Positions 45,404 through 52,871 of a stretch of DNA of 64,000 nt are shown here, in pieces. Positions within the stretch are counted from its first letter, which is position 1, and each line of letters begins with the position of its first letter. The notes below the pieces were generated by a model. That model was given only the letters and a program-made list of their open reading frames with translations. It was not told the DNA's origin and searched no databases. Source of the stretch: Methylobacterium sp. PvR107. GTDB taxonomy: Bacteria; Pseudomonadota; Alphaproteobacteria; Rhizobiales; Beijerinckiaceae. Both the position numbers and the translations under genes were made by a program. The stretch covers positions 5,198,501 through 5,262,500 of the forward strand of contig NZ_JAFIBW010000001.1 of the NCBI RefSeq assembly GCF_017833295.1, given 5' to 3'.

Positions 45404-47423
45404 CCAACGGTTCCTTCGGCGGCTGCGGCAGGTCGGGCTCCGATCGTTCGGGATCCGACATCGCAATCCGCGGCTTGAGGGTCACGCCCTGGGCCGTATT
45501 CCTCGCCTGTGCCTCGGCTCTTGTCTCGAATACGTGGGGAGCCAGATCGCGGCTCGCCAGCGAGGCGCCGAGTTTCAATCTCAGGAACGCGCTCGTCGTA
45601 TAGCGCGACGCTGTCTCATAGTACCGCTTTTCCAGATAAGCGATGGCCGAGAAATAGGCATCGCTCACCGTCGGGTCGATCTCGAACCCGTCGTAATTGG
45701 CGATCAGGTGAACCTTGCGGCCGATCTCCTGGCAGGCGCGCTCGTATTCCCGGCGCACCAGCTCGACATCCTCGATGGTCCGGACCTGAAAGCCCTCGAG
45801 GTTCGAGAACAGGATGTTGCGCTCCGCATCGTAGCTGATCCGCTCCGCCATGGAGAGGCCGAGCAGCCACGGCTCCAGCCCCATCACGGCCTCGCGGAAC
45901 AGACGCGGATCCATCGGCTTCGGGTTCCGCACGATCGGCGCGAAACCCATCTGGCCGAGGATGTCCCGCGCGATGTCGACCCCCGGCGCAACCTCGACGA
46001 GTTCCATCCCGGCCCGGGTCCGCCGGAACACGCAGCGCTCGGTCACGTACAGCACCGGCTGGCCGCGCTCGGCCGCGTAGGCCCCCGAGAAGGTCACCTG
46101 CTCGACCGCCGCCATGAACTTCTGCGAGCGCCCCTCGGTGAGGATCCGGATCCCGTCGCCCTCGATCGCGACCTTGAGGCCGTCGGCCGTGAAGGTGCCG
46201 GCGAAAACGAGGCTCTTGGCGTTCTGCGAGATGTTGATGAAGCCGCCCGCGCCCGCGAGCCGCTTGCCGAACCGGCTGACATTGACGTTGCCCTCGGCGT
46301 CGCACTGGGCGAGGCCGAGGCAGGCGAGATCGAGGCCGCCGCCGTCGTAGAAGTCGAATTGCTGGTTCTGGTGCAGCACCGCGGCCGGGTTCAGCGCAGC
46401 GCCGAAATCGAGCCCGCCCTGCGGCAGGCCGCCGATCACCCCGGGCTCGGCGGTGAGCGTCAGGTATTTGAGCACCCGCTCCTCGGCGGCGACCGCCGCG
46501 ACGCCCTCCGGCATGCCGATGCCGAGATTGACGACGCCGCCGGGCGGCAATTCGAAGGCGCAGCGCCGGGCCACCACCTTGCGGGCGTCGAGCGCCATCG
46601 GCGGGACCCGGTCGAGCGGCACGCGCTGGCGGCCGGTGAAGGCGTGGTTGTAGGGCGTGCCGTAGGTCTGCCGATGGTTCTCCGGCTGGCTGAGCACCAC
46701 GCAATCGACCAGGATGCCCGGGACCTGCACCTCCCGCGGGTTCAGGGAGCCGGCCTCCGCCAGACGCTCCACCTGGGCGATGACGAAGCCGCCCGAGTTC
46801 TTCGCCGCCATGGCGGCGGCGAGGTTGTCCAGCGTCAGCGCCTCGCGCTCCATGGTGATGTTGCCGGCAGGGTCGGCCGTGGTGCCGCGGATCAGCGCGA
46901 CGTTCACCGGAAACGCCTTGTAGTGGAGCCAGGATTCGCCGCCGAGCTCGACCACGCTGACGAGATCTTCCGTCGTGACGGCGTTGAGCTTGCCGCCTTC
47001 GAGCCGCGGATCCACGAAGGTACGCAGGCCCACCTTGGTGATGTGGCCCGGCGTATGGGCGGCGATCTCCCGGTACAGATGCGAGACCACGCCGAGCGGC
47101 AGATTGTAAGCCTCGATCTGCCCCTCGACCGCCATGGCGCCGAGCTTCGGCACGAGCGCCCAATGGCCGCCGACGACGCGCTTCACGAGGCCGGGAATCG
47201 CGAGGCGGTTGAGGCCGCGCTCCTTGCCGTCGCCGGGGGCGGCGGCGAACATCAGCCCGATCCCGTGCGGGCCGGCGCCCGCTTCGAAGCGGCGGGCCAG
47301 CGCCAGGATCAGCTCGTCGGGGGTGCCGATGCCGACGAAGCCCGAGACAGCGACCATGTCGCCGTCCTGCAGGATGGCGGCGGCCTCGTCGGCGCTGACA
47401 ATCTTGTTCTTCAGGCTGCCCAT
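45396..47423 (-). CDS. Fused CoA-transferase (YdiF/propionate CoA-transferase type)
   Basis: This 675-residue protein fuses the alpha and beta halves of a family I CoA-transferase. The alpha half (1-260) has VSGFVGIGTPDELILAL. The beta half starts around 285 with GGVVNLGIGMPEGVA and carries the catalytic glutamate in AEPGVIGG (about 340). The C-terminus is about 130 residues longer than in typical family members of some 520 residues. These residues (about 540-660) contain LFSNLEGFQVRTIEDVELVR and look like an added helical domain. It moves CoA between short acids such as acetate, propionate, lactate or hydroxybutyrate. GAGGA precedes the ATG at good distance. Confidence 0.88.
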   Translation of the reverse strand: MGSLKNKIVSADEAAAILQDGDMVAVSGFVGIGTPDELILALARRFEAGAGPHGIGLMFAAAPGDGKERGLNRLAIPGLVKRVVGGHWALVPKLGAMAVEGQIEAYNLPLGVVSHLYREIAAHTPGHITKVGLRTFVDPRLEGGKLNAVTTEDLVSVVELGGESWLHYKAFPVNVALIRGTTADPAGNITMEREALTLDNLAAAMAAKNSGGFVIAQVERLAEAGSLNPREVQVPGILVDCVVLSQPENHRQTYGTPYNHAFTGRQRVPLDRVPPMALDARKVVARRCAFELPPGGVVNLGIGMPEGVAAVAAEERVLKYLTLTAEPGVIGGLPQGGLDFGAALNPAAVLHQNQQFDFYDGGGLDLACLGLAQCDAEGNVNVSRFGKRLAGAGGFINISQNAKSLVFAGTFTADGLKVAIEGDGIRILTEGRSQKFMAAVEQVTFSGAYAAERGQPVLYVTERCVFRRTRAGMELVEVAPGVDIARDILGQMGFAPIVRNPKPMDPRLFREAVMGLEPWLLGLSMAERISYDAERNILFSNLEGFQVRTIEDVELVRREYERACQEIGRKVHLIANYDGFEIDPTVSDAYFSAIAYLEKRYYETASRYTTSAFLRLKLGASLASRDLAPHVFETRAEAQARNTAQGVTLKPRIAMSDPERSEPDLPQPPKEPLDA

Positions 47424-47457
47424 GGATTGGTCCTCGGCGGCCGGACCGCGCGCATCT

Positions 47458-47536
47458 CCCCCTCAGCCCTGCGGGGGAGGGTGGCCCCTGCGTCAGCAGG
47501 GGTCGGGCGCCACCCTTCCCCGCAGAGGGGGGAGGG
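47458..47536. repeat. Nested palindrome in the phaC to CoA-transferase gap
   Basis: An outer stem (CCCTGCGGGGGAGGGTGGC at 47467-47485 with GCCACCCTTCCCCGCAGAGGG at about 47509) encloses an inner hairpin CCCCTG (47485-47490) / CAGGGG (47497-47502). It lies within an operon, so it could attenuate transcription or protect the upstream mRNA. Similar purine/pyrimidine-rich palindromes are common between genes in high-GC alphaproteobacteria. Confidence 0.7.
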
Positions 47537-47564
47537 GAGGGGCGTTGCGCGTCGTGAGAACCGA

Positions 47565-48707
47565 TCAGCGAGCATCCGACCCCCGCTGGCCGAGCCAGTC
47601 TGCAATGCCCGAGCCCAGCAACTTCTGCGCCTTGCCGCCGACGAACACGCCGACATGGCCGCCAGGCAGACCCATCTCGGTGTAATCGGTGGTGCCGATC
47701 TTGTCCTTCAGCGCCTGTGAAGTGGCCGGCGGAATGATGTGGTCGTCCTGCGCGTACACGTTCAGCACCGGGCAGGTAATGGCCTTCAGATCCACCCTCC
47801 GGCCGCCAAGTTCAAAAGAACTCTGGACCAGCTTGTTGTCCTGATAGAGATCCTTCAGCCACTGCTTGGCCGCCTCGCCGGGATGATCCGGCCGGTCGGC
47901 GATCCACTTCTCCATCCGCAGAAAATTTAGGAATTTCTTCTTGTCGTCGAGGGCGTCGAGCAGGTCGAGGTTGTACTTCGTCATGGTGCGCATCGGCGTC
48001 ATCATCGAGAACACCGAGCCCATGAAGGCGCCGGGCAGGGAGCCCTGCGCGTCGATCAGCCGGTCGATATCCTCGGGCGTCAGCGAGCGTGTCCAGACGT
48101 TGATGAAGCCGTGGCCGGCCCGGGCATCGCGGGCATCGGCGTGGAAGTCGATCGGCGTGATGGTCAGCACCATCGCGTTGACGGTCTCGGGGTAGAGCGC
48201 GGCGTAGCAGGTGGTGAAGACGCCGCCCTCGCAGATTCCGAGCAGGCTGATCGTCTCCCGCCCGGCCGCCTCCTGGATGAAGGCGACGCACTCGGCGAGA
48301 TAGCCGTCCACGTAATCGTCGATCGTGACATAGCGGTCGGCCCGGCCGGGATTGCCCCAATCGACCACGTAGAGGTCGAGGCCGAGATTCAGCAGGTTGC
48401 GGACGAGGGAGCGGTCCTCCTGCAGATCGGCCATCGTGTAGCGGCCGATCAGCCCGTAGACGATCAGCACCGGCGGCAGGCCCTTGCTCTCGGCGAGCGG
48501 CCGGTAGCGGTAGAGGCTGACCTTGTCCTGGCTCCAGACCAGATCCTTCGGCGTGGTGGCGATCTCCACGTCCGCGTCGCTGACATCGGCGAACAGCCTG
48601 GCGCCCTCGCTGAGGCGGCGGCCGAGGGTGCCGACCTCGGCCAGCAATGCGGCCGGGGTGAGATTCAGCGGAGCGGCCGGCCCCTTCGGGCTCTCCAGAT
48701 CAGCCAT
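47565..48707 (-). CDS. phaC: Polyhydroxyalkanoate synthase, class III catalytic subunit
   Basis: This 380-residue alpha/beta hydrolase-fold enzyme has the short length of class III PhaC (class I enzymes are near 600). The lipase-like box GICEGG gives catalytic Cys159. YAQDDHIIPP gives Asp322 and PGGHVGVF gives His351; the 29-residue Asp-His spacing equals that of the Allochromatium enzyme. It polymerises hydroxyacyl-CoA monomers with PhaE. The start has GGAGG six bases upstream and lies inside the end of phaE (eight-base overlap). Monomer specificity cannot be read from sequence. Surrounding genes suggest something other than, or in addition to, 3-hydroxybutyrate. No phaA, phaB, phasin or phaR gene is adjacent. 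Confidence 0.93.
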   Translation of the reverse strand: MADLESPKGPAAPLNLTPAALLAEVGTLGRRLSEGARLFADVSDADVEIATTPKDLVWSQDKVSLYRYRPLAESKGLPPVLIVYGLIGRYTMADLQEDRSLVRNLLNLGLDLYVVDWGNPGRADRYVTIDDYVDGYLAECVAFIQEAAGRETISLLGICEGGVFTTCYAALYPETVNAMVLTITPIDFHADARDARAGHGFINVWTRSLTPEDIDRLIDAQGSLPGAFMGSVFSMMTPMRTMTKYNLDLLDALDDKKKFLNFLRMEKWIADRPDHPGEAAKQWLKDLYQDNKLVQSSFELGGRRVDLKAITCPVLNVYAQDDHIIPPATSQALKDKIGTTDYTEMGLPGGHVGVFVGGKAQKLLGSGIADWLGQRGSDAR

Positions 48708-49530
48708 GGGCGTCCTCCCCGATCTGTGAACCAGCCGCCTTCGCGACCTTGCCGGCCTGCCGCCGCTCGCGGCGCAGCGCCCGGACCTCGCGGCGCAGCT
48801 CGGTCAGGCTCTTGTGCACGTCGTCGAGCTCGGCCCGGGTCGGCTGGCCGTAGAACTCGGACAGGAACGCCGCGACGTCCTGCTGGGCGAGGCGCAGATC
48901 GGTCGAGGCCCGGAGCACGGCCCGCTGCGAGGCCAGAAATCCGTCCGAGCGCTGGACCTCCAGCAGGACCGCGTTGGCGGTGTCGATCCACCGGCTCATC
49001 ATCTCGCGGGCGGAGGCGAAACTCTCGCCGCGATCGGCGCGGGCATTGGCCTCCTGGGCGAAGGTGCCGGCGGCCCGGGTCCAGGCATCGAGCATCACGG
49101 CCTGATGCTCGCTCTGCGCCCGCCGAAGCGTCGCCCAGGCGGTGAACAGCGCCGCGTAGCGCCGCTCGGTCTGCCACAGGTCGGCGAGTTGCGGGCCTTC
49201 GGACATGCGGGTCAGCGCCGCGTCGAACTCGGCCGAGCCGCCGAGCCAGGCCTGCGGATCGAAGATTTTGGCGAGCACCGCCCCGGCGGTCGGGTCCGGC
49301 GCGCCGGGGCCGCCCTGGAGCGATCGCGTCAGCGTCTGCGACAGGGCGCTGGCGGCGGTCCAGGCCTCGGTCAGCTTGGACTGGGCGGCGGCCATGCCGG
49401 CGAGATCGGATGTCGGAAAGGTCGGCCAGCCGAAGCCGGGCGCGGATTGCCCCGCGCCTTGGGTGAAGAGACCCGTTCCGGCCCGGGTCCAGAACTCGCT
49501 CATCGCCCGGAACGCGTCGAACTGGTCCAT
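48700..49530 (-). CDS. phaE: Polyhydroxyalkanoate synthase subunit PhaE
   Basis: This 276-residue, largely helical protein is the non-catalytic partner of class III PhaC. It starts DQFDAFRAMSEFW, has a middle region with FDPQAWLGGSAEFD (about 90), and ends in the family signature FLSEFYGQPTRAELDDVHKS (about 225-244). A basic coiled-coil tail of Arg and Glu follows. It forms the active complex with PhaC and is needed for activity in characterised systems. The ATG at 49530 has GGAGGG upstream. The 208-base gap to the next upstream gene suggests its own promoter is possible. Confidence 0.9.
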   Translation of the reverse strand: MDQFDAFRAMSEFWTRAGTGLFTQGAGQSAPGFGWPTFPTSDLAGMAAAQSKLTEAWTAASALSQTLTRSLQGGPGAPDPTAGAVLAKIFDPQAWLGGSAEFDAALTRMSEGPQLADLWQTERRYAALFTAWATLRRAQSEHQAVMLDAWTRAAGTFAQEANARADRGESFASAREMMSRWIDTANAVLLEVQRSDGFLASQRAVLRASTDLRLAQQDVAAFLSEFYGQPTRAELDDVHKSLTELRREVRALRRERRQAGKVAKAAGSQIGEDAHG

Positions 49531-49738
49531 GCTGGCGTTCCCTCCCGACCTTATCGGGCCTCGCGCAACCGCGAAGCCTGTCGTCAGCTCACAGACCCGA
49601 CCGCATGACCCGTCTCTTCCCGCCCCCCTTTACGGGAAAGGGAAGGCGCGCGTGAATTGGTCGTCGGCCTCATCCGTCGATGTGCGAATCTGCCAGGGAC
49701 GAGTGAGGCGGGGGGGACCCGTCGGATCAATCGATCGG

Positions 49739-50914
49739 TCACGCCGCGGGCCGCGCCTCCCCGAGTGCCTCGGCGTAGATCCTGAACGCGTCGTCGTAGG
49801 TGACCTCGCGCGGATTGTTCACGAGGAGCCGCGTCTGCTTCATCGCGTCCGTGGCCATCCGCTCCAGGTCCTGCCGGGCGACGCCGACCTCGGCGAGCGA
49901 GGCCGGAACCTTGCAGTCGCGGCAGATCGCGTCGAGGCTGTCCACGAAGCGCTTGGCGGCCTCAGGCTGCGGCAGATCCGCGGCGGCGGGATCGAGGATC
50001 GGCGCCAGCTCGGCGTAGAGCGCCTCCGCGTGCGAGAGGTTGAAGCGCATCACGCCCATCAGCACCAGCGCGTTCGAGAGCCCGTGCGGCACATGGAAGA
50101 TCGCGCCGACCGGATACGCCAGCGCGTGCACCGCCGCGACCGGCGCGTTGGCGAAGGCCATGCCGGCCAGCATCGAGCCGAGCAGCATGCCGGAGCGCGC
50201 CTCGAGGTTCTTCCCGTCCGTGCAGGCGGTGCGGATGTTGGCCGAGAGCAAAGCCAGCGCCTGCTTGGCGAGCTGGTCGGAGATCGGGTTCTTCTTGTTC
50301 TTGCTGGTGAAGGCCTCGATCGCGTGAACCATGGCGTCGATGCCGGTGGCGGCCGTCACGTGCGACGGCAGGCCCAGCGTCAGCTCCGGATCGAGCACCG
50401 CCCAGTCGGGCAGGAGCTTCGGCGCGACGACACCCTTCTTCTCGGTGGTGGGCGTGGTGACGATCGAGATCGGCGTCACCTCGGAGCCGGTGCCGGCAGT
50501 GGTCGGCACCAGGATCAGCGGCAGGCGATCGCCCTTGGCGAGGCCGACGCCGTAGATCGAATCCAGCGGCTCGTCGGACTTGGCGAGGTAGGCCACGAGC
50601 TTGGCGGTATCGAGGGCCGAGCCGCCGCCGATCGACAGGACGAGGTCGGTCCCGAGTTCCCGGGCGCGCTTGGCCGCCGCCTCGATCACCGTGGAGGGCG
50701 GGTCAGCGACCACGTCCTCGTAGACGTCCAGGGTGACGCCCGCGGAGGCCAGAGCCGTCTCGGCGGCCCGGGTCAACCCGGCGCTGCGCACGCCCTTGTC
50801 GGTGACCAGCAGGACGCGCTTGGCCCCGAAACTGCCGACGATCTCCGGAAGCTTCCGGGAGGCGCCGGCCTCGAACAGCACGTTCGGCGTGGTCTGGAAG
50901 GTGAACGGGTTCAT
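49739..50914 (-). CDS. Iron-containing (group III) alcohol dehydrogenase
   Basis: This 391-residue protein has the NAD-binding loop SIGGGSALDTAKLVAYLA (about 92-109) and PTTAGTGSEVTPISI (about 137). The metal site is Asp/His/His/His: DPELTLGLPSHVTAATGIDAMVHAIEA (Asp and first His about 195-200) with VHALAYPVGAIFHVPHG (about 262-278). The family includes 4-hydroxybutyrate, lactaldehyde, ethanol and 1,3-propanediol dehydrogenases. Between a ThDP enzyme and PHA genes with a semialdehyde dehydrogenase, reduction of succinate semialdehyde to 4-hydroxybutyrate is a reasoned guess. It lies 43 bases after the ThDP gene. A weak inverted repeat TTCCCG/CGGGAA follows near 49617-49638. Confidence 0.9.
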   Translation of the reverse strand: MNPFTFQTTPNVLFEAGASRKLPEIVGSFGAKRVLLVTDKGVRSAGLTRAAETALASAGVTLDVYEDVVADPPSTVIEAAAKRARELGTDLVLSIGGGSALDTAKLVAYLAKSDEPLDSIYGVGLAKGDRLPLILVPTTAGTGSEVTPISIVTTPTTEKKGVVAPKLLPDWAVLDPELTLGLPSHVTAATGIDAMVHAIEAFTSKNKKNPISDQLAKQALALLSANIRTACTDGKNLEARSGMLLGSMLAGMAFANAPVAAVHALAYPVGAIFHVPHGLSNALVLMGVMRFNLSHAEALYAELAPILDPAAADLPQPEAAKRFVDSLDAICRDCKVPASLAEVGVARQDLERMATDAMKQTRLLVNNPREVTYDDAFRIYAEALGEARPAA

Positions 50915-50957
50915 CGCACTGCCCTGTCTTGGTCCCGACCCACTTGCGACGCCGAGA

Positions 50958-52610
50958 TCACTCGGCGGGCTCGAAATCCTTCACCTTGGCGCGCAGCTCA
51001 TCGACCAGCACGCGGGTGTTCTCGGAATAGTCGATCGGCACCGCCACGAGATGCACGCCGCCGGCCGCGAAAGCGCGGTCCAGCGTCGGCACGAGGTCGT
51101 TGACCGATTCGACCCGGTGGCCGGTGGCGCCGTAGGACTTCGCGTAGAGCACGAAGTCCGGGTTGTTGAAGGTCATCCCGTAATCGGCGAACTTGTCGAC
51201 CGCCTGCTTCCAGCGGATCATGCCGTAGGCCGAGTCGTCGAGCACCAGCACCACGAGGTTGAGCTTCAGCCGGACGGCGGTCTCCATCTCCTGGCTGTTC
51301 ATCATGAAGCCGCCGTCGCCGCACACCGCCATGACGCGCCGCTTCGGGTAGAGCATCGCCGCCATCATGGCCGAGGGCAGGCCGGCGCCCATCGTGGCGA
51401 GCGCGTTGTCGAGCAGGAGCGTGTTGGCCACGTAGGTGCGGTAGTTCCGGGCGAACCAGATCTTGTACATCCCGTTGTCGAGGCAGACGATGCCGTCCTC
51501 GGGGATGACCCGGCGCACGTCGCGCACGAGGCGCTGCGGCGTCACCGGGAAGCGGTCCTCGCCGGCCCTGTCGGCGATATGGCCGAGGATGTGCTCGCGC
51601 AGGTGCAGCAGCGCGCCCGCGTTCGGGAGCTTGCCGTCGAGCTTGTCGGCCAGCAGCTTCAGCGTCGGGCCGAGGTCGCCGACCACCTCGGCGTCGGGAT
51701 AGTAGACCTGCTCGACATTGGCCGGCATGTAGCCGATGTGCAGGACCTTCTGGTCGGCCTGGCCCATGAAGAAGGGCGGCTTCTCGATCGTGTCGTGGCC
51801 GATCGCGATGATCAGGTCGGCCTTGTCGATCGCCTCGTGGACGTAGTCGCGCTCGGAAAGAGCGGCGGTGCCCATGTAGAGGTCGGTCCCGCCCGCGACG
51901 GTGCCCTTGCCCATCTGGGTTGTGAAGAACGGGATGCCGGTGCGCTGCACGAAGCCGCCGAGCTCGCCGGTGGCGCGCGGGCGGCTCGCGGCGGCGCCCA
52001 GCATGACCAGCGGGCGCTTGGCCCCCAGGATCATTGCGGCGGCGCGGTCGATCGCGGCCGGGTGTGCGACCGCGATGTCGATCGGGTGCGAGGGCACGAG
52101 ATCCGCCTCGGCTTCCTCGGCGGCGATGTCCTCCGGCAGTTCCAGCAGGACCGGGCCGGGCCGCTCCTCGGTGGCGACCCGGAAGGCGTCGCGCACGATG
52201 GTGGGGATCGAGGAGGCCGAGACGATCTGCCGGGCCATCTTGGTGATCGGCTTCATCGACGAGATCACGTCGACGATCTGGAACTTCGCCTGCCGCGAGG
52301 ACAGGATGCCCTTCTGGCCGGTGATGATGATCATCGGCATCGCGCCGAGATGCGCGTAGGCGGCGCCGGTGGAGAAGTTCAGGGCGCCCGGGCCCAGCGT
52401 CGAGAGGCAGACGCCGGGCTTGCCGGTCAGCCGCCCGTGGGTGGCGGCCATGAAGCTCGCCGCCTGCTCGTGGCGGGTGAGCACCAGCTCGATCTTGGAG
52501 TTGCGCAGGGATTCGACGACGTCGAGATTCTCCTCGCCGGGGATGCCGAAGATGCGGTCGACGCCCTCGTTCTCGAGGGCTGCGACGAGGAGATCTGAAC
52601 CCTTGGGCAT
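50958..52610 (-). CDS. Thiamine-diphosphate enzyme, acetolactate-synthase-like
   Basis: This 550-residue protein has the three domains of the acetolactate synthase/pyruvate oxidase family. The catalytic glutamate is in LTRHEQAASFMA (about 48). The cofactor motif GDGGFMMNSQEMETA (about 440) ends VLVLDDSAYGM, where the usual NN is replaced by DD/DS. The C-terminus IDYSENTRVL resembles catabolic AlsS enzymes. No regulatory small subunit (IlvH) gene is nearby, so a role in branched-chain amino acid synthesis is unlikely. A cyanobacterial enzyme of this look, encoded beside a succinate-semialdehyde dehydrogenase, is a 2-oxoglutarate decarboxylase; the neighbourhood here makes that function attractive. 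Pyruvate-to-acetolactate activity remains equally compatible with the sequence. Confidence 0.88.
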   Translation of the reverse strand: MPKGSDLLVAALENEGVDRIFGIPGEENLDVVESLRNSKIELVLTRHEQAASFMAATHGRLTGKPGVCLSTLGPGALNFSTGAAYAHLGAMPMIIITGQKGILSSRQAKFQIVDVISSMKPITKMARQIVSASSIPTIVRDAFRVATEERPGPVLLELPEDIAAEEAEADLVPSHPIDIAVAHPAAIDRAAAMILGAKRPLVMLGAAASRPRATGELGGFVQRTGIPFFTTQMGKGTVAGGTDLYMGTAALSERDYVHEAIDKADLIIAIGHDTIEKPPFFMGQADQKVLHIGYMPANVEQVYYPDAEVVGDLGPTLKLLADKLDGKLPNAGALLHLREHILGHIADRAGEDRFPVTPQRLVRDVRRVIPEDGIVCLDNGMYKIWFARNYRTYVANTLLLDNALATMGAGLPSAMMAAMLYPKRRVMAVCGDGGFMMNSQEMETAVRLKLNLVVLVLDDSAYGMIRWKQAVDKFADYGMTFNNPDFVLYAKSYGATGHRVESVNDLVPTLDRAFAAGGVHLVAVPIDYSENTRVLVDELRAKVKDFEPAE

Positions 52611-52871
52611 GCGACGTCTCGCTGATGCAACCGCGACCGATGGGGCGTCCGGTCCGCATTCGGCCCGCTGGTCGCGATACCGTGAACGGCACGGGACGAC
52701 AGACGCCCTCGAATAGTCGAACGGTTAGAGGGCTCGCCCGGAGAGTGGTCAAGACCCGGTCAGGGCCGAACAGTCACAGAGCCGGGCCGATGCTATCTGT
52801 GCAAGACTGTCGGCATCTCGGAACGGCGTGGCACGGTCAAGGTTGTCCAGCCTGAAGCGGATCGGAAAGTC

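Noticed and set aside
45273..47720. An 815-codon plus-strand frame opposite the CoA-transferase
   Set aside because: Antisense shadow. The minus-strand CoA-transferase has all family motifs.
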